A DNA stretch of 64,000 nucleotides from Desulfoluna limicola. Lineage in GTDB: Bacteria > Desulfobacterota > Desulfobacteria > Desulfobacterales > Desulfolunaceae. The stretch is taken from positions 4,611,501 to 4,675,500 of the forward strand of contig NZ_AP024488.1 of the NCBI RefSeq assembly GCF_021654575.1, read 5' to 3'. Made by a program: the position numbers and the translations under genes. The notes under the pieces were generated by a model. It did no database searches and was not told the DNA's origin. It was given only the letters and a program-made list of their open reading frames with translations. Below, piece after piece: positions 26,637-35,996 of this stretch (position 1 is its first letter; each line of letters starts with the position of its first letter).

Positions 26637-27320
26637 TCAGACGACGGCAATCCCCACGTTTTCCATCAGGGTAAGGCCATACTCAATGGAGACGGCATAA
26701 CTGATCTGGGTATCATAACCAGGGTGCCTGTTGCCCCGGGCAAAGTCCCCCCCGTCTTCAACGGGAGAAAAACGCCCGATAACGATGCCAATCACCCGCC
26801 CGTCATCGGCATTGACCAGAGGCCCGCCGGCGGTTCCGTCCAAGACCATGGTGTCAAAAAGGAGCAACCGGGTTCCATTTTTGGAGCGCACCTTGGAGCT
26901 CAGTATGGCACTCTGGGCCATCAGGTTGTGCATCTCATCATGGCCGAAGGGAAACCCCAGGCTAAGGAGGCTGGTGCCAATGCTGAGGTTCTCGGTGGTC
27001 CCCCCGAGATGGTCCGGGGTCTTGATCCTCAGGTTGCGATCGATCTCCAACAAGGCGACATTGTGAATCTTGTCCACGGCAGATACGGACACACTCATGG
27101 CCGAGACCTGATCAAGGCTGATGGGCACAAAATCATCCGGGTTGCTGGTGGAAACCACCATCAGCCCGGCTGGGTCCTCCGCCAGAAGATGAGCGGCTGT
27201 TAAAAGGTAGCCGTCGTCGTGCATGAGAAAAGCCGTACCGAGAAAGACCACGGCATTCTCGCGCTTGCGCACCAGCATCATGCACCCACCTGCAAATTTT
27301 AAACTGACATCCTGTAACAT
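26637..27320 (-). CDS. trypsin-fold protein with degenerate catalytic triad
   Basis: A 227-residue protein with the chymotrypsin/HtrA-like fold: strands around GTAFLMHDDGYLLTAAHLL, HNVALLEID, LGFPFG and LDGTAGGPLVN. The catalytic His is present (H44), but the Asp position is Asn (N87) and the GxSGGP serine is Ala (A164, codon GCC). It should therefore not cleave peptides. There is no signal peptide or PDZ domain. Its start has a strong GGGGAGG site only 20 bp after the BCCT transporter stop on the same strand, so the two are almost certainly one operon. It could be a binding or regulatory partner of the transporter. Confidence 0.82.
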   Translation of the reverse strand: MLQDVSLKFAGGCMMLVRKRENAVVFLGTAFLMHDDGYLLTAAHLLAEDPAGLMVVSTSNPDDFVPISLDQVSAMSVSVSAVDKIHNVALLEIDRNLRIKTPDHLGGTTENLSIGTSLLSLGFPFGHDEMHNLMAQSAILSSKVRSKNGTRLLLFDTMVLDGTAGGPLVNADDGRVIGIVIGRFSPVEDGGDFARGNRHPGYDTQISYAVSIEYGLTLMENVGIAVV

Positions 27321-27340
27321 CTCTCTTCCTCCCCTGCAGA

Positions 27341-28975
27341 TCAGGCGCTTTTATTCCGACCAAAGATAACCTGAGGCGCTTCGGCCCCTTCAATCTCGAA
27401 CAGGTCGGCCTTTTTCTTTCCGGTTTTCACCGTGAAGGTCTGGACTCCCGCATACTCATTCAACCCCTTTTTCAGGCTGATGCACATCACAATAAGGACG
27501 ATTGCAAAGGGAAGCCCCGTTGCAATGACAGCCGATTGAAGGGCTGCCAGGCCGCCGCAGAGAAGCAGAGTCGCCGCAACCACCCCCTCCAGAATCGCCC
27601 AGAAAAGGCGCTGGGGAATGGGGGGATCCGGATTGCCTCCAGCGGTGATGATATCAATCACCATGGAGCCGGAGTCTGATGACGTCACAAAAAAGCACAC
27701 AACAACCAGGACGCCCAACAGGGATGACACCGACGAAAAGGGAAAGTGCTCCAGGAAGACAAACAAGGAGACTGCCACGTTATCCGCAACGGCCTTGGCA
27801 AGGTCTCCGGCCCCGAACATCTCGATAAACAAGGCCGAGTTGCCAAAGACCGTCAGCCAGACAAAGGTAACGAATGCCGGCACACAAAGGACCCCCATGA
27901 GAAACTCACGGATCGTGCGGCCCCTTGATACTCGGGCAATGAACATCCCGACAAAGGGAGACCAGGCAATCCACCACCCCCAGTAAAAAACAGTCCAGCC
28001 GTTCTGCCAGCTCGTGTTCTCGAAGGTTTCGCTCCAGGTTGCAAGGGTCGGAAACGCCTGGATATAAGACCCGATGTTTTCCAGAAGCCCGTTGAAGATA
28101 AAGAGCGTCGGCCCGCAGACCATCACAAAGAGTAGCAGACCGCTGGCCAACCAAATATTGAGCTCGGAAAGCCTTCGGATGCCAGAATCCAACCCCTTAA
28201 CCACGGACATGGTGGCGATGGAGGTGATACCGGCAATGAGAAACAACTGAACCGTTGCACTCTGCTCCCAGCCGAAAAGGTGAGACAGCCCCGCATTGAC
28301 CTGCTGGACCCCCAACCCCAGTGACGTGGCCACACCAAAGAGCGTGGCCACCGTGGCAAGGATATCAATGGTGTTCCCCCAGAACCCGTGAATGCGTTCT
28401 CCCAAAAGCGGGTAAAACACCGCTCGAATGGACAGAGGCAGCCCTTTGTTAAAGCTGAAGAACGCCAGGGACAGCCCCACAATGGAGTAAACGGCCCAGG
28501 GATGAAACCCCCAGTGCAGAAAGGTAATGGCCATCGCCGTTCGTGCAGCTTCCGTGGAACTGGAGGTGAGGAAGGGGCCGGACCCGAAGTGGTACATCGG
28601 CTCGGCAACCCCGTAAAAAAGAAGCCCGATGCCCATACCGGCTGAAAAGAGCATGGCAAACCAGCTCAGCGTACTGAAGTCAGGCTCGGCATCATCCCCC
28701 CCCAGACGTATGTCACCGTAACGGCTGAACATCAGGTAGAGAGTAAACGCCAAAATGATGTTCATGGTCCAGACGAAAAACCACCCTGCATTGGTGGAGA
28801 AGGTTGTCAAAAGGACGCCAAAAAAATCGCCCATGCTTTTATGGAAGAATACGGCAAGGACCACAAACCCGATAATAATGCCCGCAGAGGTAAAGAACAC
28901 CTGGGGATGGACATCGAAAGAAGACGACCGGGACTCACCAGGTGTCTCCATGTGAGTTGAATTACTGTCTGTCAT
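27341..28975 (-). CDS. BCCT family transporter
   Basis: A 544-residue betaine/carnitine/choline-type secondary transporter with about twelve membrane helices. The family signature is clear in GWWIAWSPFVGMFIARVSRG, and GMGIGLLFYGVAEP marks the substrate/Na site region. I start at the ATG at 28975 with TGGAG upstream; a longer frame would add 67 non-conserved residues. Probable role: uptake of glycine betaine or a related quaternary amine for osmoprotection or as a methyl-group substrate; the substrate is not decided by sequence. Followed in the operon by the triad-less protease-like gene. Confidence 0.93.
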   Translation of the reverse strand: MTDSNSTHMETPGESRSSSFDVHPQVFFTSAGIIIGFVVLAVFFHKSMGDFFGVLLTTFSTNAGWFFVWTMNIILAFTLYLMFSRYGDIRLGGDDAEPDFSTLSWFAMLFSAGMGIGLLFYGVAEPMYHFGSGPFLTSSSTEAARTAMAITFLHWGFHPWAVYSIVGLSLAFFSFNKGLPLSIRAVFYPLLGERIHGFWGNTIDILATVATLFGVATSLGLGVQQVNAGLSHLFGWEQSATVQLFLIAGITSIATMSVVKGLDSGIRRLSELNIWLASGLLLFVMVCGPTLFIFNGLLENIGSYIQAFPTLATWSETFENTSWQNGWTVFYWGWWIAWSPFVGMFIARVSRGRTIREFLMGVLCVPAFVTFVWLTVFGNSALFIEMFGAGDLAKAVADNVAVSLFVFLEHFPFSSVSSLLGVLVVVCFFVTSSDSGSMVIDIITAGGNPDPPIPQRLFWAILEGVVAATLLLCGGLAALQSAVIATGLPFAIVLIVMCISLKKGLNEYAGVQTFTVKTGKKKADLFEIEGAEAPQVIFGRNKSA

Positions 28976-29855
28976 AAAAAAACTCCAATGAGTGTTACAT
29001 AGAACCCGAAGGTACAAACTGGGCCCATGGGCCCTGTCATGGGTCAGGAGACCCCGGCGCAGCCATGACACCCCGGAAGCACACCCCAGCCAACCACAGC
29101 GAGTATCGCCTGATTGACTCGGGTGCTCCTGCCGTCCAACAGTTGCGTGGGAGTCCATGCAAAAAACCCGGCTCACCCTCGTCGTACATCAATGGGCAAG
29201 GGCAAGCCCCCTGGATTTTTCGAACAGCCACCTCACGTCACCGCCGGGGTCACCATGAACCTCAGGGACTCTGTCAAAAAAAGGGGCGAAAAGTCGGGCT
29301 CCCCCTTTTTAACTAGCCCCTGCATACCTCCGGAACAACCGAATCGGTTTCAAAAAAAACGCAGAGGCTCCCGGATGTGGGTGGCTCTGCTTGTTTTCAA
29401 AACCCATGAAACCGCACGTACAAATGACTTCAAATATGACTCATAAAGGCAGCATAAAGCCAACGCAAAAAAAGAAAGACAAAGAAGACAACCATTCCTT
29501 TTTTAAACACAAAAAAACCTATTTACTCACAGAAAAGCAAATAGAAGTTAGTCAACGAGCGAAGACACGACACGCTAACATAAATAGCCATCCATTAAAA
29601 CCCTTGTAATAACGAAACTAATATTCTCACACGCCAATAGTCCATGCCAGCGCAAATCCAGCAATCCCACCGACATAAACCTAACAAACCCTTGATTTAG
29701 CATCACTATCACGCACCATGCTTAAACATTTGTATCTTGTCATTTTGCTTATACATGGTGGGAATCCCCCCCACCCTACTTTGAGAGTGTCCCCCGCTAA
29801 GCCACTCTCCTCCCTGGTAAGGCATCCCCCCATACGCTTCCAAATAAACTCTTCC
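28976..29855. other. 880-bp gap with no recognised gene
   Basis: The long divergent gap between the BCCT gene and the acyl-CoA locus. It is AT-rich from 29400, holds a GCAGAG/CTCTGC hairpin with TTGTTTT at about 29361-29397 (possible terminator), and no modular repeat. No coding frame looks real. Confidence 0.45.
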
Positions 29856-29884
29856 TTGACATTTTGAATGAATTAGATTTTTAT
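29856..29884 (+). promoter_or_regulatory. probable sigma-70 promoter of the acyl-CoA locus
   Basis: TTGACA at 29856-29861, a 17-bp spacer and TTTTAT at 29879-29884 (four of six bases of the -10 consensus), about 100 bp before the first gene. Confidence 0.55.
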
Positions 29885-29885
29885 T

Positions 29886-29900
29886 CTGAATATGATTCAG
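29886..29900. promoter_or_regulatory. candidate operator palindrome
   Basis: CTGAAT-ATG-ATTCAG, perfect 6-bp arms, just downstream of the predicted -10. A bound repressor would block initiation; the TetR-family gene at the end of this locus is the obvious candidate. Confidence 0.5.
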
Positions 29901-29982
29901 TTTTGGAATTGCGTTTCACCCAAGCTTCCCTTCCGGCCCTGCCTGATCGCCGGAGTTTTCCAAACCCACCGCTGGAGGCCCC

Positions 29983-31125
29983 ATGGAATTCGCGTTTACC
30001 AAAGAGCAGCTGATGTTCAAAAAAGAGGTGATCCGGTTCGCCCGAAAAGAGATCGTCCCCCGCGTCGAAGAGAACGACCTCAACCACACCTTTGACTTCG
30101 AAGCCTTCCGGAAAATGGGAGAATTCGGCATCCTTGGCCTCCACTTCCCCGAAGAATACGGAGGCGGCGGCGCAGATGTCGTCACGACGGTGCTGGCCGG
30201 AGAGGCCCTGGGCGAAGCCGGCGTGGATGGCGGGCTGGCCCTCTCCTACGGCGCCCACTCCTTTCTCTGCGCCGACACCCTCTTCTGCCACGGCACCGAC
30301 GCCCAGAAGGCGAAATACCTCCCCCACCTCATCAGTGGAGAAACCATCGGCTGCATGGGACTCACCGAACCGGACGCCGGCTCCGACGTCGCCTCCATGA
30401 AAACCACCGCCATCAAAAAGGGCGACACCTACGTCCTGAACGGCAGCAAAACCTTCATCACCAACGGCCCCATCGCCGACGTGGCCCTCATCTACGCCAA
30501 AACCGACCCTTCAAAAGCCCACGACGGCATCTCCGCCTTCATCGTGGAAAAGGGCACACCCGGATTTGAATCGGGGGCCCCCATGCACAAGCTGGGCTGC
30601 CGCAGTTCCCAGACATCTGAACTCTTCTTCTCCAACTGCGAGGTTCCGGCTGAAAACCTCGTGGGCGCCGAAGGCCTGGGCTTTCTCATGGCCATGCAGA
30701 CCGTGGAGTGGGACCGCAGCGCCCTTCTCTCCCCCATGGTGGGTGCCATGAACCATGCCCTTGCCAAATCGGTGTCCTACGCAAAAGGACGGGAGCAGTT
30801 CGGCCGCCCCATCGGGAAGTTCTACGCCACCAAAGAGAAACTCGCCTCCATGAAGATCTTTGCCGAAGCAGCCCGACTCCTCGTCTACCGCATCGCCTGG
30901 TGCAAAGGCCAGGGCAAGCCCCTCAACCACCTGGAGGCAGCCGTGGCCAAACTCTTTGTGGGGGATTGGCTCCTGGGACCCAGCAATGATGCCGTCCTTC
31001 TCCACGGCGGCTATGGCTACTGCCACGAATACGGCATGGAGCGCATCTTCAGGGATGGCCGCCTGGCCCCCATCGGCGGCGGCACATCCGATATTCAGAA
31101 AATGATCATCTCTAAAATGATATAG
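29983..31125 (+). CDS. acyl-CoA dehydrogenase
   Basis: A flavin acyl-CoA dehydrogenase of 380 residues, the usual length. FAD and substrate motifs are visible (GCMGLTEPDAGSD, GSKTFITNG, REQFGRPIGKF, LLHGGYGYCHEYGMER). The catalytic base normally found as Glu in a C-terminal IYEGT motif is Gly here (IGGGTSD); in isovaleryl-CoA dehydrogenases the base lies in an earlier helix, where this protein has EWDR, so an acidic residue there may serve. That pattern favours a branched-chain substrate. First gene of the locus, CTGGAGG ribosome site, 11 bp before a degenerate second dehydrogenase. Confidence 0.9.
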   Translation: MEFAFTKEQLMFKKEVIRFARKEIVPRVEENDLNHTFDFEAFRKMGEFGILGLHFPEEYGGGGADVVTTVLAGEALGEAGVDGGLALSYGAHSFLCADTLFCHGTDAQKAKYLPHLISGETIGCMGLTEPDAGSDVASMKTTAIKKGDTYVLNGSKTFITNGPIADVALIYAKTDPSKAHDGISAFIVEKGTPGFESGAPMHKLGCRSSQTSELFFSNCEVPAENLVGAEGLGFLMAMQTVEWDRSALLSPMVGAMNHALAKSVSYAKGREQFGRPIGKFYATKEKLASMKIFAEAARLLVYRIAWCKGQGKPLNHLEAAVAKLFVGDWLLGPSNDAVLLHGGYGYCHEYGMERIFRDGRLAPIGGGTSDIQKMIISKMI

Positions 31126-31136
31126 GGGGATCGACC

Positions 31137-32174
31137 ATGAACTTCGACTACACCCAGGAAGAACTCGACCTGTTCCAATCCCTGGAAACCACCCTTGGCA
31201 ACAACGAGGAGGGGCGCCCCGGACACCTCATCGCCCTCCTCTCCTCCACCGGCTACCCCACCCTGGGGTCCAATGGCCTATCATGCGCCGTCCCCGGAGC
31301 CCAGGAACGACTGGCCCAATGGAAACCGAAAGCCTACCGCACCATGGAATACGGCCTGCGCATCGCTGCCCCCGCCATCACCCGGTTCGGCCCCGAAGCG
31401 TGGCTGGCCCAGTGGTTGGGCCCCATCCAGAAAGGCAAGACCCTTGCCACCGCTGCCCTTGATTCGACCCAGGGCGAGCCAGACCTCACGGGCAAGCCCC
31501 ACGAGTCAGGTTACCTCATCGCCGGCACCAAAACGGGAATCCCCGGTGCCGATGCCGCAGACGTCATCCTCGCCTCCGGCACCATAGAAGGCGCCCCTGC
31601 CCTCTTTCTCATTGAAAGAGACACCGCTGGTATCACCACCACCCAGGGAGCCACCGGCCTCTTCACCCTGACGGCCAGCGGAGCCTTTCTCCCCGCCTCC
31701 CATGTGGCGATCCTGGAACCCAAAGCCCCCCTGGCTCCCTTCCTCCAGCTCCTCAAAAACAGAATCCAGATCAATGAGGCCACCGGCCACGCCGCCGCCG
31801 TCTTCGAACAAGCCAAAAAAGCCGCCAAAACCAGCCCCGAAGGGGGAAAGCCCCCCATCGCCCGCCAGGAGATCGGATTCAAACTGGCCACCATGTACAC
31901 CCTGCTCCAAACCAGCCGCCTCATGGCCGCCAACGCCTCATCCCTCGTGGATGCAGGGGAAAACGACGCCGCCATGGCATCCCACTGCGCCCGGGTCTTC
32001 TGCAGCGACGCCGCCTGCGAGATCGTCGCCTCAGCCCTCGACGTCATGGGCGACAAAGGCTTTGAAAAAGACGGCCCCGCCCAACGCCTTGCCACCATCC
32101 AGGCCCTGCGCGTGGAAGGCACCTCCGTGGGCCAGACCAAAGAGGCCATAGGCGACATGCTGTTGAAATACTGA
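31137..32174 (+). CDS. divergent acyl-CoA dehydrogenase-like protein
   Basis: A 345-residue protein with the overall length and C-terminal helical pattern of acyl-CoA dehydrogenases (ARQEIGFKLATMYTLLQTSR, LDVMGDKGF) but without the usual TEPxxGSD and GGxGY flavin/substrate motifs. It starts 11 bp after a normal acyl-CoA dehydrogenase, so the two are co-translated. The likely explanation is a heteromeric enzyme in which this is a structural subunit, as known for some two-gene acyl-CoA dehydrogenases; a decaying paralogue is the alternative. No frameshift is visible. Confidence 0.72.
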   Translation: MNFDYTQEELDLFQSLETTLGNNEEGRPGHLIALLSSTGYPTLGSNGLSCAVPGAQERLAQWKPKAYRTMEYGLRIAAPAITRFGPEAWLAQWLGPIQKGKTLATAALDSTQGEPDLTGKPHESGYLIAGTKTGIPGADAADVILASGTIEGAPALFLIERDTAGITTTQGATGLFTLTASGAFLPASHVAILEPKAPLAPFLQLLKNRIQINEATGHAAAVFEQAKKAAKTSPEGGKPPIARQEIGFKLATMYTLLQTSRLMAANASSLVDAGENDAAMASHCARVFCSDAACEIVASALDVMGDKGFEKDGPAQRLATIQALRVEGTSVGQTKEAIGDMLLKY

Positions 32175-32188
32175 GGGAGGAAAAAACA

Positions 32189-32412
32189 TGCCTCCGGCGG
32201 CGAGGTGAGCCACCTCGAAAGCGGGTTGCGAATGCGTTTTGTCCCTCGTTCCTCGGGCCAAATCGCATCCGCTTTTAAAACCACGAAGGCACAACACTGT
32301 CAGCACGTGCCCCACCATTGCAATTTATGTCACCCTGCACGCACCCGGTGAGCCCAAGGCGAATCGGGTGCAACCTGGGGTGCAGGGGATCATCCCCTGC
32401 CCGCCGGAGGCA
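32189..32412. repeat. modular repeat unit within the acyl-CoA locus
   Basis: The left arm has GAGGTGAGCCACCTC then GTTCCTCGGGCCAAATCGCATCCGC. The right arm is the CAGGGGATCATCCCCTG type with a CCCGCCGGAGGCA tip 20 bp before the carboxyltransferase start. Confidence 0.75.
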
Positions 32413-32432
32413 TTCTTTTTCATGGAGGAAAT

Positions 32433-34049
32433 ATGGCTGTAATCAAGTCCACGGTTGATACGAAGTCTGACGCATACCGGAAAAATTTTGAAACCATGAG
32501 TGAGCGGGTGGGACTGCTGAAGGAGCGGCTCAGTGAGGCTCGGGAGACCCGGTCCGAGAAGGCGAAATCCCGGCTGGCCGAGCAGAACAAGCTGTCCGTA
32601 AGGGAGCGCCTATACCAACTCCTCGATCGGAACACCCCTTTTCTGGAGTTGGGGGCCCTGGCCGCCTACGGGCAGTATGACGGCAAGGTCCACGGGGCGG
32701 GCAGCGTCATGGGCATCGGCGTCATCCATGGCCGGGAGGTGATGATCCACGCCAACGACCCCACCATCAAAGGAGGGACGGTCTACCCCATGGGGGTCAA
32801 AAAAACCCTCCGGTGTCAGGCCATCGCCATGGAGAACCGCCTGCCCACCGTCTACCTCATCGACTCGGGTGGAGCCTTTCTCCCCCTGCAGTCCGAAATC
32901 TTCCCCGACATCGACGACGGGGGCCGAGTCTTCTACAACCAGGCCATGATGTCGAAGATGGGCATTCCACAGATTACAGCCGTTATGGGCCTTTGCACCG
33001 CCGGCGCCGCCTACATCCCCGCCATGAGTGACGAGGTGATTCACGTCAAGGGAACCGGGGCCATCTTCCTGGGTGGCCCGCCCCTGGTGAAAGCCGCCAC
33101 CGGCGAGGTGGTCTCCGCCGAAGAGCTCGGCGGTGCCGACCTCCACTGCCGGAAGTCCGGGGTCTCCGACTACCAGGCGGAAAACGACGCCCAAGCCCTT
33201 TCCATGGTGCGTGAATCGGTGCGACAGCTCCCCAGAACCAAAAAGCACCCCCTTGCCATGGAGGCACCCAAAGAGCCTCTATACGACCCCGAAGAGATCT
33301 ACGGCATCACCAGCCACGCCCTGAAAATCCCTTACGACGTCCGGGAGATCATCGCACGCCTCGTGGACGGCAGCGACTTCCACGAGTTCAAACCCCTCTA
33401 CGGTCCCACCCTGGTCTGCGGCTTTGCCCACATCTACGGCTACCCCGTGGGTATCCTCGGCAACAACGGCATCTTGTTTTCCGAAAGCGCCCTCAAAGCC
33501 ACCCAGTTTATCCAGCTCTGCGACAAGCGCGGCATCCCCCTTGTCTTCCTCCAGAACATCAACGGCTACATCATCGGCAAAGCTTACGAAGCCCAAGGCA
33601 TCACCAAGGACGGCCACAAAATGGTCAACGCCGTGGCCACCGCCACCGTCCCCAAATTCACCGTCATGGTGGGCGCCTCCTTCGGCGCCGGAAACTACGG
33701 CATGTGCGGCAGAGCATACAGCCCCCGCCTCCTCTGGAGCTGGCCCAGCCATGAAATCGGCGTCATGGGCGGCGAGCAGGCCGCAGGTGTCCTCGTCACC
33801 GTCAAAAACGACCAGCTCGCCCGAGAAGGCCAGCCACCCTTAACCGACGAGATGGTCGACCAGATCAAAGTCCCGGTCATGGAAGCCGCACGCAAGGAGG
33901 GAGACGCCTACTACAGCACCTCGCACCTCTGGGACGACGGCATCATCGACCCCAAAGACACCCGAACCGTCCTGGCCCTCTCCATCTCCGCTGCCCTCAA
34001 CGCCCCCTTGCGCGACGACAAAGAGGGGTACGGGGTCTTCAGGATGTAA
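32433..34049 (+). CDS. acyl-CoA carboxylase, carboxyltransferase subunit (MccB-like)
   Basis: A 538-residue carboxyltransferase of the biotin-dependent acyl-CoA carboxylase family, nearest in size and pattern to methylcrotonyl-CoA or geranyl-CoA carboxylase beta subunits. Both crotonase-fold halves are present: the N-terminal one with YLIDSGGAFLPLQSEIFPD and GLCTAGAAYIPAMSD, the C-terminal one with FLQNINGYIIG and GASFGAGNYGMCGRAY. It transfers CO2 from biotin to a 3-methyl-2-enoyl-CoA. GGAGGAA ribosome site. The next two genes supply the biotin carboxylase and the biotin carrier. Confidence 0.92.
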   Translation: MAVIKSTVDTKSDAYRKNFETMSERVGLLKERLSEARETRSEKAKSRLAEQNKLSVRERLYQLLDRNTPFLELGALAAYGQYDGKVHGAGSVMGIGVIHGREVMIHANDPTIKGGTVYPMGVKKTLRCQAIAMENRLPTVYLIDSGGAFLPLQSEIFPDIDDGGRVFYNQAMMSKMGIPQITAVMGLCTAGAAYIPAMSDEVIHVKGTGAIFLGGPPLVKAATGEVVSAEELGGADLHCRKSGVSDYQAENDAQALSMVRESVRQLPRTKKHPLAMEAPKEPLYDPEEIYGITSHALKIPYDVREIIARLVDGSDFHEFKPLYGPTLVCGFAHIYGYPVGILGNNGILFSESALKATQFIQLCDKRGIPLVFLQNINGYIIGKAYEAQGITKDGHKMVNAVATATVPKFTVMVGASFGAGNYGMCGRAYSPRLLWSWPSHEIGVMGGEQAAGVLVTVKNDQLAREGQPPLTDEMVDQIKVPVMEAARKEGDAYYSTSHLWDDGIIDPKDTRTVLALSISAALNAPLRDDKEGYGVFRM

Positions 34050-34066
34050 AGGGTTTAGGGGAAAAT

Positions 34067-34476
34067 GCCTCCGGCGGCCAGGGGATGATCCCCTGGACCC
34101 CAGGATTGCGAATGCTCCCAACCCTCGTTCCTCGGGTCGATCACATTCGCTGACGGGCTTCGCACGTGAACAACGACAGCGGTCAACGTGCCGTATCGAC
34201 ACCCTGATGATGCTTGTGACTGAATATAAATTTACCCACAGCTCAGGAGGCGGGCACAGCCCGCGATGGTAAATAGCATTCGCTGGTGACTCACATCACC
34301 AGTGAATGCCAACTCCTGGCCTGAAATCAGAACCACCCACTACGCATGCACTTGTCTTACCCATGGCATGCCACCACACGTCGCGCGAATGCGAACGCGA
34401 GGTGCTCCGAGTAACGACACCCAAAGCGCATTCGCCTTATGGGGTGCAGGGGATCACCCCCTGCCCGCCGGAGGCA
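34067..34476. repeat. modular repeat unit supplying the biotin carboxylase ribosome site
   Basis: A 410-bp unit. The left arm is TGCCTCCGGCGGC with a CAGGGGATGATCCCCTG hairpin, GTTCCTCGGGTCGATCACATT and a further hairpin; the right arm ends CCCGCCGGAGGCA. The GGAGG of the right tip lies 8 bp before the ATG at 34483. Confidence 0.78.
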
Positions 34477-34482
34477 AAAAAA

Positions 34483-35970
34483 ATGACCCAGACCATTGAT
34501 AAGATTTTGATCGCCAATCGTGGGGAGATAGCTGTTCGGATCATGCGGACCTGTCGGGAGATGGGGATCGACACGGTGGCGGTGTATTCGGAGGTGGACC
34601 GCAAGGCCGCCCATGTGCTTGTGGCGGATGAGGCGGTGTGTATCGGGCCGTCAGAGGCGCGCTTAAGTTATCTCAACATGGACGCCATTGTTGAAGCGGC
34701 CCGAAAGGCGGGAGCCGGCGCGATTCATCCGGGATACGGGTTTCTGGCAGAAAACGCTGACTTTGCGGAGCGGTGCGAGGCCGAAGGGTTGGTCTTTATC
34801 GGGCCGGGGGCGGAGGTGATTCGGCTGTTGGGGGACAAGAGGGCTGCGCGGAAGCGGCTTTCGGAAGAAGGTCTTCCAATCATTCCCGGCACGTTAGGGG
34901 GTGAGGCCTCCCTTAAAGAGCTTGAAGAGGCAACCCTGGCCATGGGGTACCCTGTGGTGGTGAAGGCGGCTGCCGGCGGTGGCGGCAAGGGAATGCGCAC
35001 GGTGTCGAGACCTGCAGAGTTGGAGGCCGCACTGGCATCGGCAGCGGGTGAGGCGCTGGCTGCCTTTGGGAGTGGGGACGTGTACATCGAAAAATACCTG
35101 GAAGCCCCCCGGCACATTGAGGTGCAGGTTCTGGCAGACACCCACGGCAACGTCATTCACCTGATCGAACGGGAGTGCTCGGCCCAGAGGCGCCACCAGA
35201 AGATTGTTGAGGAGTGCCCCTCACCCGTGGTGGATGAGGCGCTGAGAAAGAAGATGGGCGACGCAGCGGTGATGGCCGCAAAAGCCGTGGGCTACACCAA
35301 CGCAGGGACCTTTGAGTTCCTGGTAGACCGCGAGAAGAACTTTTACTTTTTAGAGGTCAACACCCGCCTTCAGGTGGAACACCCCGTCACCGAGCTGGTC
35401 ACCGGCATCGACCTTGTCCGCGAGCAGATCCGTATCGCCGCAGGGGAACCTTTGAACCGAACCCAATCCGACATCACCCCCAGGGGCCATGCCGTGGAGT
35501 GCCGCATCTACGCCGAAGACCCGGCCAATGGGTTCATGCCCACCCCCGGCACCATTCAAACCCTTGTGGAGCCCTCAGGTCCCGGCGTTCGCGTGGACAG
35601 CGGCGTCTACGAAGGGTGGACCGTTCCCATGGAGTATGACCCCATCCTCTCCAAGCTCATCACCTTCGGCTCGGACCGGACGGCCGCCACCCAACGAATG
35701 GTGCAAGCCCTCAAGCAGACCGTCATCACCGGCATCTGCAGCCCCGTGCCCTTTCTCACCGAACTCCTGGAGTCAGAAACCTTCCGGAAAGGCGAGGTCA
35801 CCACCGACACCATCGACAAAGAACTCTCAGACTGGAAACCCACCGCCCCCATAAGCGAGGCCCTGCTCGCCTACGTGGCACACGACCTTTTCTGCCGGAA
35901 AGCCACACCACCCGCAAGCCTCAATGAGCAGCCGTCACCCTGGACCCAGCTCGGGGCGTTTCGAATATAG
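34483..35970 (+). CDS. acyl-CoA carboxylase, biotin carboxylase subunit
   Basis: A 495-residue ATP-grasp biotin carboxylase without a biotinyl domain. Marks are ILIANRGEIAVRIMRTC, HPGYGFLAENADFA, AAAGGGGKGMR, the RDCSxQRRHQK-type loop (ECSAQRRHQKI), and NTRLQVEHPVTE. I set the start at the ATG at 34483: the protein then begins MTQTIDKILIANRGE as in the family, and its ribosome site is the GGAGG at the tip of the repeat. An upstream in-frame ATG at 34306 would add 59 residues, all encoded by the repeat unit. Carboxylates the carrier encoded at 36157. Confidence 0.93.
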   Translation: MTQTIDKILIANRGEIAVRIMRTCREMGIDTVAVYSEVDRKAAHVLVADEAVCIGPSEARLSYLNMDAIVEAARKAGAGAIHPGYGFLAENADFAERCEAEGLVFIGPGAEVIRLLGDKRAARKRLSEEGLPIIPGTLGGEASLKELEEATLAMGYPVVVKAAAGGGGKGMRTVSRPAELEAALASAAGEALAAFGSGDVYIEKYLEAPRHIEVQVLADTHGNVIHLIERECSAQRRHQKIVEECPSPVVDEALRKKMGDAAVMAAKAVGYTNAGTFEFLVDREKNFYFLEVNTRLQVEHPVTELVTGIDLVREQIRIAAGEPLNRTQSDITPRGHAVECRIYAEDPANGFMPTPGTIQTLVEPSGPGVRVDSGVYEGWTVPMEYDPILSKLITFGSDRTAATQRMVQALKQTVITGICSPVPFLTELLESETFRKGEVTTDTIDKELSDWKPTAPISEALLAYVAHDLFCRKATPPASLNEQPSPWTQLGAFRI

Positions 35971-35996
35971 AGAAGACCAAAGGGCAAGAAAAAGCC

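Noticed and set aside
34306..34482. N-terminal extension of the biotin carboxylase
   Set aside because: The 59 residues are encoded by the repeat unit and no homologue-like sequence is present; the repeat's GGAGG marks the start at 34483.
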